Origin: an uncultured beta proteobacterium
Lineage (GTDB): Bacteria > Pseudomonadota > Gammaproteobacteria > Burkholderiales > Burkholderiaceae_C
Assembly: GCA_903909815.1 (NCBI GenBank)
Contig: CAIVXG010000247.1
Coordinates: forward strand, 1-64,000
Length of the DNA stretch: 64,000 bases
Direction of reading: 5' to 3'
How positions within the stretch are numbered: the stretch's first letter is position 1; the number at the start of each line of letters is the position of its first letter. The notes beneath the pieces were generated by a model. It worked only from the letters and a program-made list of their open reading frames with translations, ran no database searches and was not told the DNA's origin. Of this stretch, positions 1-9,402 are shown piece by piece. Made by a program: the position numbers and the translations under genes.

Positions 1-329
1 CTGCGGCTTCACTGGACCGTCAGTGCGGGGCCAAAGGGCCGCGGCGATCTATCTCGGGGCTGCATGAAAAATTCATGGATTGCCACGCTTGCTCGCAATG
101 ACGATTTAGCGGGCTGCGGCTTCACTGGACGGTCAGTCCGGGGCCAAACGGCCGCGGCGATCTATCGGCGCCGCATGAAAAATTCATGGATTGCCACGCT
201 TCGCTCGCAATGACGATTTAGCGGGCTGCGGCTTCACTGGACCGTCAGTGCGGGGCCAAAGGGCCGCGGCGATCTATCGGCGCTCCATGAAAAATTCATG
301 GAGCGCCACGGTTCGCTCGCAATGACGAA
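1..329. repeat. 112-bp tandem repeat, about 2.9 copies, downstream of rpoD
   Basis: Three head-to-tail units begin at 1, 114 and 226, each starting CTGCGGCTTCACTGGAC and ending near a CGCTCGCAATGACGA block. Unit lengths are 113, 112 and about 104 bases. They differ by scattered substitutions (for example GTGCGGGG against GTCCGGGG). Each contains CATGAAAAATTCATGGA, itself a small dyad. A degenerate GCTCGCAATGACGA recurs at 377-390, next to the rpoD stop codon. The array may continue to the left of the window. The terminal block is shared with the dispersed palindromes elsewhere in the window. I see no coding capacity. Confidence 0.85.
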
Positions 330-399
330 GCCGGAGTTCGTGGCAAGAATGCAGTTTCGCCATCCGACCCAGGCGGCTCGCAATGACGAAAGAAGCGGT

Positions 400-2748
400 T
401 TACAGCGTGTCGATGAAGCTGCGCAGCTTGTCGGAACGGCTGGGGTGCTTGAGCTTGCGCAGCGCCTTGGCTTCGATCTGACGGATGCGTTCACGCGTCA
501 CGTCAAACTGCTTGCCCACTTCTTCCAGTGTGTGGTCGGTGGACATCTCGATGCCAAAGCGCATGCGCAGCACCTTGGCCTCACGCGGAGTCAGCGAGTC
601 CAGGATGTCCTTCACGATGTCGCGCAGGCCGGCCTGCATGGCGGCCTCCAGCGGCGCCGTGTTGACGCTGTCTTCGATGAAATCACCCAGGTGCGAATCG
701 TCGTCGTCGCCGATCGGCGTTTCCATGGAGATCGGCTCTTTTGCGATCTTCATGATCTTGCGGATTTTGTCTTCCGGGATTTCCATGCGCTCGGCCAACA
801 CGCTGGCGTCGGGCTCGAAGCCGAACTCCTGCAAGTGCTGACGGCTGATGCGATTCATCTTGTTGATGGTCTCGATCATGTGCACGGGGATGCGGATGGT
901 GCGCGCCTGATCCGCGATCGAGCGCGTGATGGCCTGGCGAATCCACCAGGTGGCGTAGGTGGAGAACTTGTAGCCGCGACGGTATTCGAATTTGTCCACA
1001 GCCTTCATCAGGCCGATGTTGCCTTCCTGGATCAGGTCCAGGAACTGCAAGCCGCGGTTCGTGTACTTCTTGGCGATCGAGATCACCAGGCGCAGGTTGG
1101 CCTCGATCATTTCGCGCTTGGCGTGGCGCGAAGACGCCTCGCCTTCGTTCATGCGCTTGTTGATGTCCTTCAAGCGATCCAGTGGAACCACCACGCGCGA
1201 CTGGATGTCGGTGAGTTTTTGCTGCAGGTCCTGCACTGGCGGGATGTTGCGCGCCATGATGACGCTCCAGGGCTTGCCGGAAGCGGCCTGCTTCTCGATC
1301 CACTTCAGGTTCAGCAGATGGGACGCCACCTTGTTGCCGTTCTTGTCGCGACCGCTGAAGTCGGCGATGAAGTTGTCCTGCGGATAGCCGCACTTGTCCA
1401 CGATGATGCGGCGCAGTTCGCGCTCCTTCTTGCGCACGTCATCGACCTGGGTGCGCACCATGTCGCACAGCTTCTCGATCGCCTTGGCGGTGAAGCGGAT
1501 CGTCATCAGCTCTTCGGACAGCGCGGCCTGAGCCTTGACGTAGGCCGGCGTTCCGTAGCCTTCCTTGTCGTAGATCTTGTGCACTTTCTCGAACAGCTCG
1601 CGCATCTTGTCAAAGCGCGTCAGCGCTTCGCGTTTGAGCTCCTCGAGTTTCTTCGTCAGCGCCTTGGAGCCGCCCTTGCCGTCGTCGTCGTCCTCGGCGT
1701 CGAACTCGTCAAAGTCTTCCTCGGCCACATAGTCGTCGGCCTCGTTCGGATTGGAAAAACCATCGACCACGGCCGTGATCACGACCTTGCCTTCGCGAAT
1801 TTCTTCCGACAGACGGAACACTTCGGCAATGGTGGCCGGGCTGGCACTGATGGCTTCCATCATGCGCATCAGGCCGCCTTCGATGCGCTTGGCGATTTCG
1901 ATTTCACCTTCGCGCGTGAGCAACTCGACCGTGCCCATTTCACGCATGTACATGCGCACCGGATCGGTGGTGCGGCCAAACTCGCTGTCCACGGTCGAGA
2001 GCGCTGCTTCGGCTTCTTCCTCGGCTTCTTCCTCGGTGGCGGTGGTGGGCGCGGTGTTGTTTAGCAGCAGGGTTTCGGCGTCCGGCGTCTGCTCGTAGAC
2101 GGCCACGCCCATGTCGTTGAGCATGGCAATCACGACTTCAAGCGTCTCCGCGTCCACCAGTTTGTCGGGAAGGTGATCCGAGATTTCGCCGTGCGTCAGG
2201 TAGCCGCGGGTCTTGCCCAGCTTGATCAGCGCCTTCAGGCGCAGGCGGCGCTTGGCCATGTCTTCTTCGGACAGGACGGTTTCGTCCAGGCCGAATTCCT
2301 TCATCAAGGCGCGCTCTTTTGCCTTGCTGATCTTCATGCGCAGTGGCTTGACCTTCTCGCCGTTGGCATCCAGCACCACGACCGCCGCTGCTGCAGGCTC
2401 TTCAGCGAATTCGGCTTCGATGTCGGCAAAGTCGTCCGGCGCGGCAATCGAACCCTTGGGTTTGGGGCCGCGCTTGGCGCCTACGCGCACCGGTACGGCT
2501 GCCGCTTTGGCGGCAGGACCGGTCTTTTTCTTCGCTGTTTCAGACGGTGGAGAAATCGCTTTTGCGGGGCTGGCTTTGGTCTTGGATACGGGCACGGTCT
2601 GTTCTTTCGTAGCGGGGCGCGATGGCGGCTTGGTAGCCGTCGCTTTGGCGGAGGTTTTCACTGCGGCTTTGGCAGCAGGTTTTGCAGGTGGCTTGATGCC
2701 CGCTTTGACGACGGTATCGGCAGGCTTCTTGGACTTTTGAGCGGGCAT
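400..2748 (-). CDS. rpoD: RNA polymerase primary sigma factor RpoD (sigma-70)
   Basis: This is the housekeeping sigma factor, 782 residues, which directs core RNA polymerase to -10/-35 promoters. The first 130 or so residues are a Lys/Ala/Pro-rich extension. Region 1.1 follows, then region 1.2 with [11 protein letters not shown], an acidic non-conserved linker rich in Asp/Glu, region 2 with [18 protein letters not shown] and [14 protein letters not shown], region 3, and region 4 with the helix-turn-helix [18 protein letters not shown], ending [11 protein letters not shown]. The ATG at 2748 is preceded by GTGAGG. The long linker and basic N-terminus are usual in betaproteobacterial RpoD. The gene stands alone on the minus strand with a repeat array beyond its stop. 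Identification is firm. Confidence 0.98.
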   Translation of the reverse strand: MPAQKSKKPADTVVKAGIKPPAKPAAKAAVKTSAKATATKPPSRPATKEQTVPVSKTKASPAKAISPPSETAKKKTGPAAKAAAVPVRVGAKRGPKPKGSIAAPDDFADIEAEFAEEPAAAAVVVLDANGEKVKPLRMKISKAKERALMKEFGLDETVLSEEDMAKRRLRLKALIKLGKTRGYLTHGEISDHLPDKLVDAETLEVVIAMLNDMGVAVYEQTPDAETLLLNNTAPTTATEEEAEEEAEAALSTVDSEFGRTTDPVRMYMREMGTVELLTREGEIEIAKRIEGGLMRMMEAISASPATIAEVFRLSEEIREGKVVITAVVDGFSNPNEADDYVAEEDFDEFDAEDDDDGKGGSKALTKKLEELKREALTRFDKMRELFEKVHKIYDKEGYGTPAYVKAQAALSEELMTIRFTAKAIEKLCDMVRTQVDDVRKKERELRRIIVDKCGYPQDNFIADFSGRDKNGNKVASHLLNLKWIEKQAASGKPWSVIMARNIPPVQDLQQKLTDIQSRVVVPLDRLKDINKRMNEGEASSRHAKREMIEANLRLVISIAKKYTNRGLQFLDLIQEGNIGLMKAVDKFEYRRGYKFSTYATWWIRQAITRSIADQARTIRIPVHMIETINKMNRISRQHLQEFGFEPDASVLAERMEIPEDKIRKIMKIAKEPISMETPIGDDDDSHLGDFIEDSVNTAPLEAAMQAGLRDIVKDILDSLTPREAKVLRMRFGIEMSTDHTLEEVGKQFDVTRERIRQIEAKALRKLKHPSRSDKLRSFIDTL

Positions 2749-2969
2749 GATGCAACCTCACAGATCAAAAACAACAAAAGAAACAAACAAATGTGCGCCG
2801 CCAATGGCTTGGCTTGGGTCGCATGGCAGAGGAGTTCCTCAGTGGCAAGAAGGGTGGGCGAACATTTGGTGTGCAGTCCTTGCGGTAGGTTGGCCAAGTG
2901 TGAACGAAGTTCTACGATGGGCCGGGTCCGGAGGTGCTGCTGTCGCTCTTGCCGAGAGAATGACCTTGG

Positions 2970-2998
2970 ATTGTACCAAAAAGTGCAGCGACTGCCAG
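2970..2998 (-). promoter_or_regulatory. Candidate sigma-70 promoter for rpoD
   Basis: On the minus strand, TACAAT (2975-2970) is preceded 17 bases upstream by CTGGCA (2998-2993), a 4/6 match to TTGACA. It would give an rpoD leader of roughly 215 bases. The rest of the 309-base gap between rpoD and the cysteine dioxygenase gene (2749-3057) shows no other gene or hairpin that I can support. Confidence 0.4.
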
Positions 2999-3057
2999 AG
3001 CGAGCGCCAGACCGTGTACATTGGCCGATCATCATTGAGCGCTCAACTCATCATCCC

Positions 3058-3696
3058 ATGGACACTCCACCGAATCTGACCCGCTTGCGCCACTTCGTGC
3101 AAGCCTTGGCCGCACTGCTGGAGCGTGAACCCGGCGAGCCCGAAATCATCGACCAAGGTCGCGCTCTGCTGGCGCAACTGTTGGCACACGATGACTGGCT
3201 GCCGCAGGCCTATGCCCAGCCCAATCCACAGCGCTACCAGCAATACCTGCTGCACGCCGATGCGCTGGAGCGCTTTTCAGTGGTGAGTTTTGTCTGGGGT
3301 CCCGGGCAGTCCACCCCGATTCACGACCACACGGTCTGGGGCCTGATCGGGGTGCTGCGTGGCGCCGAGCAGGAGCAGCCGTTTGTCCGCGGCGACGATG
3401 GGTGCTGGCTCGCGCAGGGCGAGCCGCGGACGTTGCTGGCGGGGCAGGTGCATGCCGTGTCGCCCACGGTGGGCGACGTACACCGCGTAAGCAATGCCCT
3501 GGCAGATCAACCTTCCATCAGCATCCACGTCTACGGCGCCAACATCGGCGCGGTGCAGCGCTCCGTCTTTCTGGAGGATGGGACTCGCAAGCCCTTCGTT
3601 TCGGGCTACAGCAACACCACCTTGCCCAACCTGTGGGATCGCTCGGCAGAACTCAACGCGCAACTCAGGGCCGCCACGCCTGCGTCAGTTCCGTGA
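3058..3696 (+). CDS. Cysteine dioxygenase family protein
   Basis: A predicted non-haem iron cupin enzyme of 212 residues that oxidises cysteine (or a related thiol such as 3-mercaptopropionate) to a sulfinate. The cupin iron ligands are visible as H89 and H91 in STPIHDHTVWG and H142 in GDVHRVSN. There is no cysteine where mammalian enzymes carry the Cys-Tyr cross-link, as is usual for bacterial members. The ATG at 3058 gives the normal family length. The stop codon overlaps the GTG start of the rhodanese gene by four bases, so the two are probably translated together. The exact thiol substrate cannot be read from the sequence. Confidence 0.85.
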   Translation: MDTPPNLTRLRHFVQALAALLEREPGEPEIIDQGRALLAQLLAHDDWLPQAYAQPNPQRYQQYLLHADALERFSVVSFVWGPGQSTPIHDHTVWGLIGVLRGAEQEQPFVRGDDGCWLAQGEPRTLLAGQVHAVSPTVGDVHRVSNALADQPSISIHVYGANIGAVQRSVFLEDGTRKPFVSGYSNTTLPNLWDRSAELNAQLRAATPASVP

Positions 3697-4985
3697 GCAC
3701 TTCATTCCCCACAAAGACCTTTCAAGGCGTGCGCCAGTCGCTGCTGGCGCGCCAGGAGATTGCGCTGCTGGACGTGCGCGAGGAGGATGCCTTCGCGCAG
3801 GCGCACCCGCTGTTCGCCGCCAACCTACCGCTGGCCCGCGTTGCACCCGATGCCTGGCGCCGCATTCCGCGCCTGGACACCGAGATCGTGGTCTATGACG
3901 ACGGTGAAGGGCTGGCTGCCACGGCGGCGCAGGCGCTGCGCCAATTGGGCTACAGCCAGGTGTCGCTGCTGGCCGAAGGCCTGCAAGGCTGGCGTGACGC
4001 GGGCGGGGAAATTTTCATTGACGTGAACGTTCCCAGCAAGGCCTTTGGCGAGTTGGTGGAGTCGCAGCGGCACACGCCCTCGCTCTCGGCGCAGGAGGTG
4101 CAGGCGTTGCTGGACCAGAAGGCGGATGTGGTGGTGCTGGATGCGCGTCGCTTCGATGAATACCAGACCATGAACATCCCCGGCAGCGTCAGCGTTCCCG
4201 GCGCTGAACTGGCATTACGTGCGCGCAGTCTGGCACCCGATCCGGCGACCCGCATCATCGTCAATTGCGCTGGTCGCACGCGCAGCATCATCGGCACGCA
4301 GTCGCTGGTGAATGCGGGCATACCGAATCCGGTGGCGGCGCTGCGTAACGGCACCATCGGCTGGACGCTGGAGGGCCAGGCGCTGGAGCGCGGAGCGAGT
4401 CGGCGCTTCGGCGAAGTCTCCCCTGGGCAGCGCGCGCAGGCCGCCATTTCGGCGCGCGCCGTGGCTGACAGGGCCGGCGTGCGCCGCGCTGCAGGGTCGG
4501 ACGTGGCGCACTTTTTGGGGGAGGCGGAACGCACAACCTACCTGCTGGATGTGCGCACGCCTGAGGAGTTTTCAGTGGCGCATTTGCCCGGATTCCGTAG
4601 TGCGCCCGGTGGCCAGTTGGTGCAGGAGACGGATGTGACGGCACCAGTGCGCGGCGCCCGCATCGTGCTCAGCGATGACGACGGTGTGCGCGCCAACATG
4701 AGCGCGTCGTGGCTGGCCCAGATGGGCTGGGACGTGTGGGTGCTGGATGATGTGGCCGGCGCTGAAGGCCCGATGCACGCTGTTGAAGAAAGACCCTGGA
4801 TCGCCGGCGAACCCACGCTGACATCAGAGCAATCCGCCTTGGCATCGATGCCTGGGCGCCGCTATCGCCGACCCTACGAAGGCACTGACAACCCGCGCGA
4901 AGCCATGCAGGCGTATCTCGATTGGGAGTACGGACTGGTGGCGCAACTGGGGCGAGACGGCACGCACGGCTTCAAGGTCATCTGA
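3693..4985 (+). CDS. Multi-domain rhodanese-like sulfurtransferase
   Basis: A 430-residue protein with three rhodanese-type repeats at about residues 8-105, 125-225 and 265-370. Only the middle repeat has the active-site cysteine (C192 in IIVNCAGRTRS). The equivalent loops in the first and third repeats read VVYDDGEG and LSDDDGVR. The middle domain could transfer sulfane sulfur, while the outer ones look structural or binding. The C-terminal 60 residues (RRYRRPYEGTD and onward) form a separate tail. The GTG at 3693 is chosen because it overlaps the preceding TGA (GTGA) and places the first domain at the N-terminus. Coupling to a cysteine dioxygenase suggests a role in thiol sulfur metabolism. 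Confidence 0.8.
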   Translation: MSTSFPTKTFQGVRQSLLARQEIALLDVREEDAFAQAHPLFAANLPLARVAPDAWRRIPRLDTEIVVYDDGEGLAATAAQALRQLGYSQVSLLAEGLQGWRDAGGEIFIDVNVPSKAFGELVESQRHTPSLSAQEVQALLDQKADVVVLDARRFDEYQTMNIPGSVSVPGAELALRARSLAPDPATRIIVNCAGRTRSIIGTQSLVNAGIPNPVAALRNGTIGWTLEGQALERGASRRFGEVSPGQRAQAAISARAVADRAGVRRAAGSDVAHFLGEAERTTYLLDVRTPEEFSVAHLPGFRSAPGGQLVQETDVTAPVRGARIVLSDDDGVRANMSASWLAQMGWDVWVLDDVAGAEGPMHAVEERPWIAGEPTLTSEQSALASMPGRRYRRPYEGTDNPREAMQAYLDWEYGLVAQLGRDGTHGFKVI

Positions 4986-5006
4986 TTGTTCGAATAAGAT
5001 CGCCCC

Positions 5007-5393
5007 ATGCTCTTTACCCAGGCCTCCCGCCAACTCACCCTCAGGATCGCGCTCTTTGCGATGCTGATGGCGGCGTTGATGCCGACGCTGTCGCACGCGC
5101 TGCAAGCCGGTGGCAGCAAGGCCTGGATCGAAGTGTGTACGGTAGTGGGTGCCAAGTGGGTCACGCCCGAAAATTCAAACCCCGACGAACAGGCACCGGC
5201 CTCCATGGCCAGCATGGACCATTGCCCTTATTGTTCCACGCAGGGGCAGCTACGGGCACTGACACTGTCGTTGACGCTGGCGAGCGCGAGCTCGGCGTTG
5301 CAGTTTGACGTACCACGCTTATTCCTCCTTGCACCCCTTACGCACCACGCCTGGGCTAGGGCGCTGCCGCGCGCACCTCCGCGCGGCTTCTGA
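5007..5393 (+). CDS. DUF2946-type small secreted protein with a HCPYC motif
   Basis: 128 residues. An N-terminal hydrophobic segment (LRIALFAMLMAALMPTLSHA) ends in a plausible signal peptidase site. The exported part has Cys in EVCTVVGAKWV and the motif MDHCPYCSTQG, then a second hydrophobic stretch (LTLSLTLASASSAL). This layout matches DUF2946 proteins, whose function is unknown; Cys/His pairs of this kind often bind copper or another thiophilic metal. It stands 21 bases after the rhodanese gene and 165 bases before a Cys-motif beta-barrel. Family assignment is fair; any metal role is inference. Confidence 0.6.
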   Translation: MLFTQASRQLTLRIALFAMLMAALMPTLSHALQAGGSKAWIEVCTVVGAKWVTPENSNPDEQAPASMASMDHCPYCSTQGQLRALTLSLTLASASSALQFDVPRLFLLAPLTHHAWARALPRAPPRGF

Positions 5394-5558
5394 CATCGCG
5401 CCGAGCCTGCTCGCACGCGCGGGCCGGCCGTCAGCTGCACCCTTGAGCTGATCAGGCGGGCTGCAAGCCCACGATTCAGCTTCGCATCCCGTCCTCATTG
5501 GCCAGGATATTGCCTTCGAATTTTCCCCCGGAGCTCTGCCAAGAGCAGCCCCAAGATC

Positions 5559-6620
5559 ATGACTTACCAATCCAAATATCACCTTTCCCTCCTGGCAGCC
5601 GCGCTCGCCACGCTACCTGCGGGTAGCGCCTTCGCCTGCGCCACGTGTGGTTGCTCGCTGTCATCCGACGCGGCCATGGGCTACTCGTCTTCGGCTGGTT
5701 GGAGCGCCACCCTGCAATACGACTTCATCGATCAAAACCAGTTGCGCACCGGTGCCAGTGCGCTCAGGGCGGCCCAGGTCGCTGCGATCAATAACGCCGG
5801 TGGCAGCCAGGAGGTGGAGGGCGTTACCACCAACCATTACGTCACGGCGGCCATCGGCTACGCGCCCAACGCGGACTGGAATTTCAAGTTCATGCTGCCC
5901 CACATTGACCGCGTCCACAGCACCTATGGACAGGCCAGCAATCCGCTGTCTGCGTCAGACCTCAGTGGGGCCTCGGTCAAGGGCATTGGCGACGCCAAGC
6001 TCATCGCCAGTTTCCAGGGCTTCCTGCCCACCCATAACCTGGGCGTGCAATTGGGTCTCAAACTGCCAACCGGCGCCTATGGCGGACCCAATGCCAGCGC
6101 CAGCGGCACCATCGGACGCAATCCAGCGGTGTTCAACAGCGGACCCAATGCAGCGCAGGCCACACCCGACAACCTGCTGGACACGAGCCTGAATGCGGGC
6201 ACCGGCAGCACCGACCTGATCGTGGGCTCGTATTACTACCAGGCCATCAGCCAAAACTTCGATGGCTTCGTCAACGCCCAGTTCCAGACGGCGATCAGTC
6301 ACAAGCTGAACCAGACCGGGGCGGACTTCAAACCCGGTGCCAGCGCCAATCTGAGCTTGGGCCTACGCTACCAAGTCAACCCCAATTTCGTGCCGCAACT
6401 GCAGCTCAACATAGCGCACAAGCGCAGTGATCAGGGCGTGCTGGCAGACACTGCGGACAGCGCTGGCACGGTCGCGTATCTGAGCCCGGGATTCACCGCG
6501 TACATGGGCGACGCAAGCCAGGTGTATGCGTTTTTGCAACTCCCGGTGTACAGCAGGCTCCAGGGCTACCAGCTATTTCCCCACTGGACTGCCAGTGTGG
6601 GCATCAGCCACAGTTTCTGA
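5559..6620 (+). CDS. Putative outer-membrane beta-barrel protein with N-terminal CATCGC motif
   Basis: 353 residues. A signal peptide (about 1-27, ending GSAFA) is followed at once by CATCGCSLSSD, a compact three-cysteine motif at the mature N-terminus. The remainder is rich in alternating polar/hydrophobic and aromatic strands (YDFIDQNQ, YQAISQNFDGFVNAQFQ, LGLRYQVNPNF) and ends VGISHSF. A terminal Phe is the usual signature for outer-membrane barrel insertion. It resembles transporter-like or phenol-degradation MetA-type barrels in layout, but I do not recognise a named family with confidence. It lies between a DUF2946 protein and a TlpA-like thioredoxin on the same strand, 29 bases before the latter, so the three may act together. 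Confidence 0.6.
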   Translation: MTYQSKYHLSLLAAALATLPAGSAFACATCGCSLSSDAAMGYSSSAGWSATLQYDFIDQNQLRTGASALRAAQVAAINNAGGSQEVEGVTTNHYVTAAIGYAPNADWNFKFMLPHIDRVHSTYGQASNPLSASDLSGASVKGIGDAKLIASFQGFLPTHNLGVQLGLKLPTGAYGGPNASASGTIGRNPAVFNSGPNAAQATPDNLLDTSLNAGTGSTDLIVGSYYYQAISQNFDGFVNAQFQTAISHKLNQTGADFKPGASANLSLGLRYQVNPNFVPQLQLNIAHKRSDQGVLADTADSAGTVAYLSPGFTAYMGDASQVYAFLQLPVYSRLQGYQLFPHWTASVGISHSF

Positions 6621-6649
6621 TTCGACTGACCTACGTGGGGGAATGCGAC

Positions 6650-7219
6650 ATGAACAGTGAAGAGTTCAAACGGACGCGTCGACGCTGGCTCCATCAGGCT
6701 GCCTCGCTGGGGTTGATGGCAGCGGGTGCTGCTGCTTCGCCGGTGCGGGCACGCTTCAACGAACTCACGCTCGGACAACTCGCACCACCCTTGACGCTGC
6801 ACACTCTGGACGGCCGCAGCATCTCCACCCGCGACCTGGTGGGCCAGGTGGTGATCGCCAGCTTTTGGGCCACATGGTGCGAACCCTGCCGCGAGGAGCT
6901 ACCCCTGCTGTCGGACTACGCCAGACGCAACGGCAAGAAGGGGTTGCAGGTGCTCGGGTTCAGCCTGGACGGGCCCGCAGAGTTGTCCAAGGTGCGCGCC
7001 GTAGCCTCGGGGCTGAGTTTCCCCGTCGGTCTGGTGGCCAGCCCGTGGGTGGAGGGCTATGGTCGGATCTGGCGCCTTCCGGTGAATTTCGTGATCAATC
7101 GGCAGGGTATCCTGGTTGGCAACGGTTGGGACGACGACAACCCGGTATTCACGCCTGAGCGCCTGACGCGCGAAGTAGATCCGTTGCTCGCGTTATCCGG
7201 TTCGGGCAGAGCTGCCTGA
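6650..7219 (+). CDS. TlpA-like thioredoxin-fold protein, periplasmic
   Basis: 189 residues. The N-terminus has consecutive arginines before a hydrophobic segment (RTRRRWLHQAASLGLMAAG), compatible with Tat or Sec export. The redoxin fold follows, with active site W76-C77-E78-P79-C80 in FWATWCEPC and the cis-proline region WRLPVNFVINRQG. Proteins of this type reduce disulfides or deliver reductant to periplasmic metalloproteins. The ATG at 6650, preceded by GTGGGGGAA, is preferred over an upstream GTG at 6635. The neighbouring exported Cys-rich proteins are plausible substrates (inference). Confidence 0.8.
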   Translation: MNSEEFKRTRRRWLHQAASLGLMAAGAAASPVRARFNELTLGQLAPPLTLHTLDGRSISTRDLVGQVVIASFWATWCEPCREELPLLSDYARRNGKKGLQVLGFSLDGPAELSKVRAVASGLSFPVGLVASPWVEGYGRIWRLPVNFVINRQGILVGNGWDDDNPVFTPERLTREVDPLLALSGSGRAA

Positions 7220-7368
7220 ATGGCTGAACGCAGCGCGATCTGCGTGATCAAGTTTGCATTTTCCGGTGGCTTCGAGTGATTTGTCTGTGGTCACTGCTGT
7301 TCCAACAGCAGCGCTTGCCGTGATGGATTGGCGGTGGCTTTGCTTGACAGCGAGTAAGCGGTTTGAAT

Positions 7369-8028
7369 TCACTCCGGCGCGCCGCTCTTGAGCGCAAAGC
7401 GCAGCAGCGCCGCGCTGCTGTCCAGGCCAAAGCGCTGCCGGATGTTGGCACGATGTGTGTCGACGGTGCGAAAGTCAATGCCCAGTTCGCGCGCGATCTC
7501 CTTGCTCGTCAGTCCTCTGGCAATCAGGGCCAACACCTCGGTTTCTCGCGCCGTCAGTGCAGGTTGGCTCCGGCGCCGATCCAGTGCCCGGCGCAGGCCC
7601 GCCGGGTAATGCGTGGCGCCACTCATCACCGCTTCAATGGCCTTGACGATCTCGCCTTCTTCCGACTCTTTCACGACGTAGCCGCCGGCCCCGGCGTCGA
7701 AGGCCTGCAGCATGTGTTCTTCCTGGGTCGAGGCCGTGAACACCACGAAGCGAATGCCGGGCTGGCGCTGGCTCAATCGCGTGATCAGTTCGATGCCGCT
7801 GGTGGGCTTCATCTGCAGGTCCGTCAGCACCACGTCGGGTGACGTCAGCTCCGCCTGCACCAGCGCTTCTTCGGCGTTGTGGGCCTGGGCCACGACCTGG
7901 AACGCTGGGCCGTAGGCGGTGAGCAGGCTGATGAGGCTGCGCCGCACGATCGGATGATCATCGACGATCAGCAGTTTGATCGGTGCCGGCTGTCCCGTGG
8001 CCTGGTCTGGACGAGTCAAGTCGGTCAT
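7369..8028 (-). CDS. LuxR/NarL-family response regulator
   Basis: About 219 residues. The receiver domain starts IKLLIVDDHPIVRRSL and has the phosphoacceptor Asp in VVLTDLQMKPTSG. A C-terminal LuxR helix-turn-helix follows (LTAREtEVLALIARGL, then SKEIARELGIDFRTVDTH). It lies just downstream of the kinase gene in the same direction, so the pair is co-transcribed. The ATG at 8028 was chosen; a GTG at 8040 in the same frame is an alternative. The pair diverges from a CstA-family transporter, which is the likely target by analogy with two-component control of related pyruvate/peptide transporters. Confidence 0.9.
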   Translation of the reverse strand: MTDLTRPDQATGQPAPIKLLIVDDHPIVRRSLISLLTAYGPAFQVVAQAHNAEEALVQAELTSPDVVLTDLQMKPTSGIELITRLSQRQPGIRFVVFTASTQEEHMLQAFDAGAGGYVVKESEEGEIVKAIEAVMSGATHYPAGLRRALDRRRSQPALTARETEVLALIARGLTSKEIARELGIDFRTVDTHRANIRQRFGLDSSAALLRFALKSGAPE

Positions 8029-8046
8029 GGCGTGTTGCACTTCGGT

Positions 8047-9402
8047 TCAGGTTTTCAGCGCTGCAGCCGGCAGCGAGGCGCTCAGGACGGTGGCTCCAGC
8101 TTGCGACAGGATGCTGAACTGTCCGCCCAACGTTTCCATGCGCTCGCGCATATTGCTCAGACCCAGCCCCTCGCGCGCCTGGCGCAATTTGTCGCCCACA
8201 TCAAAGCCACGGCCATCGTCGTGCAGTTGCAGTTCCAGACCGGCGTCGCTGTAGCGCAGCTGCAGCGAAACGCGTTTGGCATCAGCGTGCTTGGCGATGT
8301 TGCCGAGTGCTTCCTGCACCACTCGAAACATGGCCGTGGCCGCCGCTTCCGGGATTTGGGGCAGGGCGTCGAGTTGTGTTTGCACTGCGATGCCCGAGCG
8401 CTCGCCGAACTCGCGAGCAATCTGTTCAAGCGCACTGGATAGACCCAGATCGTCCAGCAGGGTGGGGCGCAGGTCGTGGGAGATGCGGCGCACGTCGGCC
8501 ATCACGCCGCGCATTTGCGCCAGTCCGTTGCGCAGCGTGGCGGCGGCGTCACCGGTGCCCCGCTCGAGTTGCACCAGCGCCGACTCGAACACGAATTTCA
8601 CCGACGCCAGCCACTGGCTCACGCCGTCGTGCAGCTCCCGCGCCACGCGCGATCTCTCGGTCTCCTGCGACAGCACGACCTTGTGCGCCATGCTGCGCAG
8701 TTTGCCGTCGGCCGCGCGCTGCTCATACAGGTTCAGCGCCAACCCGCCGGCAGCCACCAGCAGCAGCGCCACCGAGGCAATCAGCAGGATCTGATCGAGC
8801 GTGCTGCGAATCGCGGTAGCCGTGGACGTGGTGATCACGGCCTGCGTCTCCTGCAGCTTGTCCAGGTACAGGCCGGTGCCGATCATCCAGCCCCATTCGG
8901 GTATGAGTTCGACGTAGCCGAGCTTGCGTTCCTCGCGCCCGGTGGAAGGGCGATTCCACAGGTAATCCACGAAGCCGCCGCCGGCACGCGCCTGGGCGAT
9001 GAGCTGCTGGATGATGGGCTTGCCGGTGCTGTCGTGCAAATCCCACTGGCTGTGCTTTTCCAGTTGCGGCAGGCGCGGATGCATCAGGTTCATACCGCTG
9101 AGGTCATACACGAAGAAGTAATTGTCATCACCAAAGTCCATGCGCCGCAGCAACTCAAGCGCTTCATGTTGCGCCGCTGGATGTGCGCCAGCGCCCAGGT
9201 AGAGCTGCGCTATGGCGCCGCGTCCCACTTGCACAAAGTGCTTAAGTTCATCCTCACGCGCCTGGCGCAGGATCGCCTGGACCGCGGTGATTTGCGTCTG
9301 CGCCAGTTGGACCGATTGCTGACGCACGATCCACACCACTGCGGCGATGGCCAGCATCAGCGGCACCGCTGCCAACAGCATCACCATCGACCGTAAACGC
9401 AT
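8047..9402 (-). CDS. Sensor histidine kinase, Cache sensor plus HisKA_3 kinase
   Basis: 451 residues. Membrane segment at about 7-27, then a periplasmic single-Cache-type domain (DDNYFFVYDLSGMNLMHP, PEWGWMIGTGLYLDKL) and a second membrane segment at about 200-220. The cytoplasmic dimerisation region carries the phosphorylatable His in SRVARELHDGVSQWLASV, and the ATPase domain has LQLHDDGRGFDVG. Such Cache domains commonly bind small carboxylates. The ATG at 9402 follows a strong purine-rich site (GTGAAAGGAAACAAGG). It shares a 231-base divergent region with cstA, which suggests that it senses the transporter's substrate or a related metabolite. Confidence 0.9.
   Translation of the reverse strand: MRLRSMVMLLAAVPLMLAIAAVVWIVRQQSVQLAQTQITAVQAILRQAREDELKHFVQVGRGAIAQLYLGAGAHPAAQHEALELLRRMDFGDDNYFFVYDLSGMNLMHPRLPQLEKHSQWDLHDSTGKPIIQQLIAQARAGGGFVDYLWNRPSTGREERKLGYVELIPEWGWMIGTGLYLDKLQETQAVITTSTATAIRSTLDQILLIASVALLLVAAGGLALNLYEQRAADGKLRSMAHKVVLSQETERSRVARELHDGVSQWLASVKFVFESALVQLERGTGDAAATLRNGLAQMRGVMADVRRISHDLRPTLLDDLGLSSALEQIAREFGERSGIAVQTQLDALPQIPEAAATAMFRVVQEALGNIAKHADAKRVSLQLRYSDAGLELQLHDDGRGFDVGDKLRQAREGLGLSNMRERMETLGGQFSILSQAGATVLSASLPAAALKT

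Noticed and set aside
1-391. CRISPR array
   Set aside because: The repeat is a full 112-bp tandem unit with no unique spacers and no cas genes.
298-2064. Long open frame antisense to rpoD (plus strand)
   Set aside because: It is a mirror of the GC-rich rpoD codons, rich in His/Leu/Asp without any domain, and has no ribosome site.
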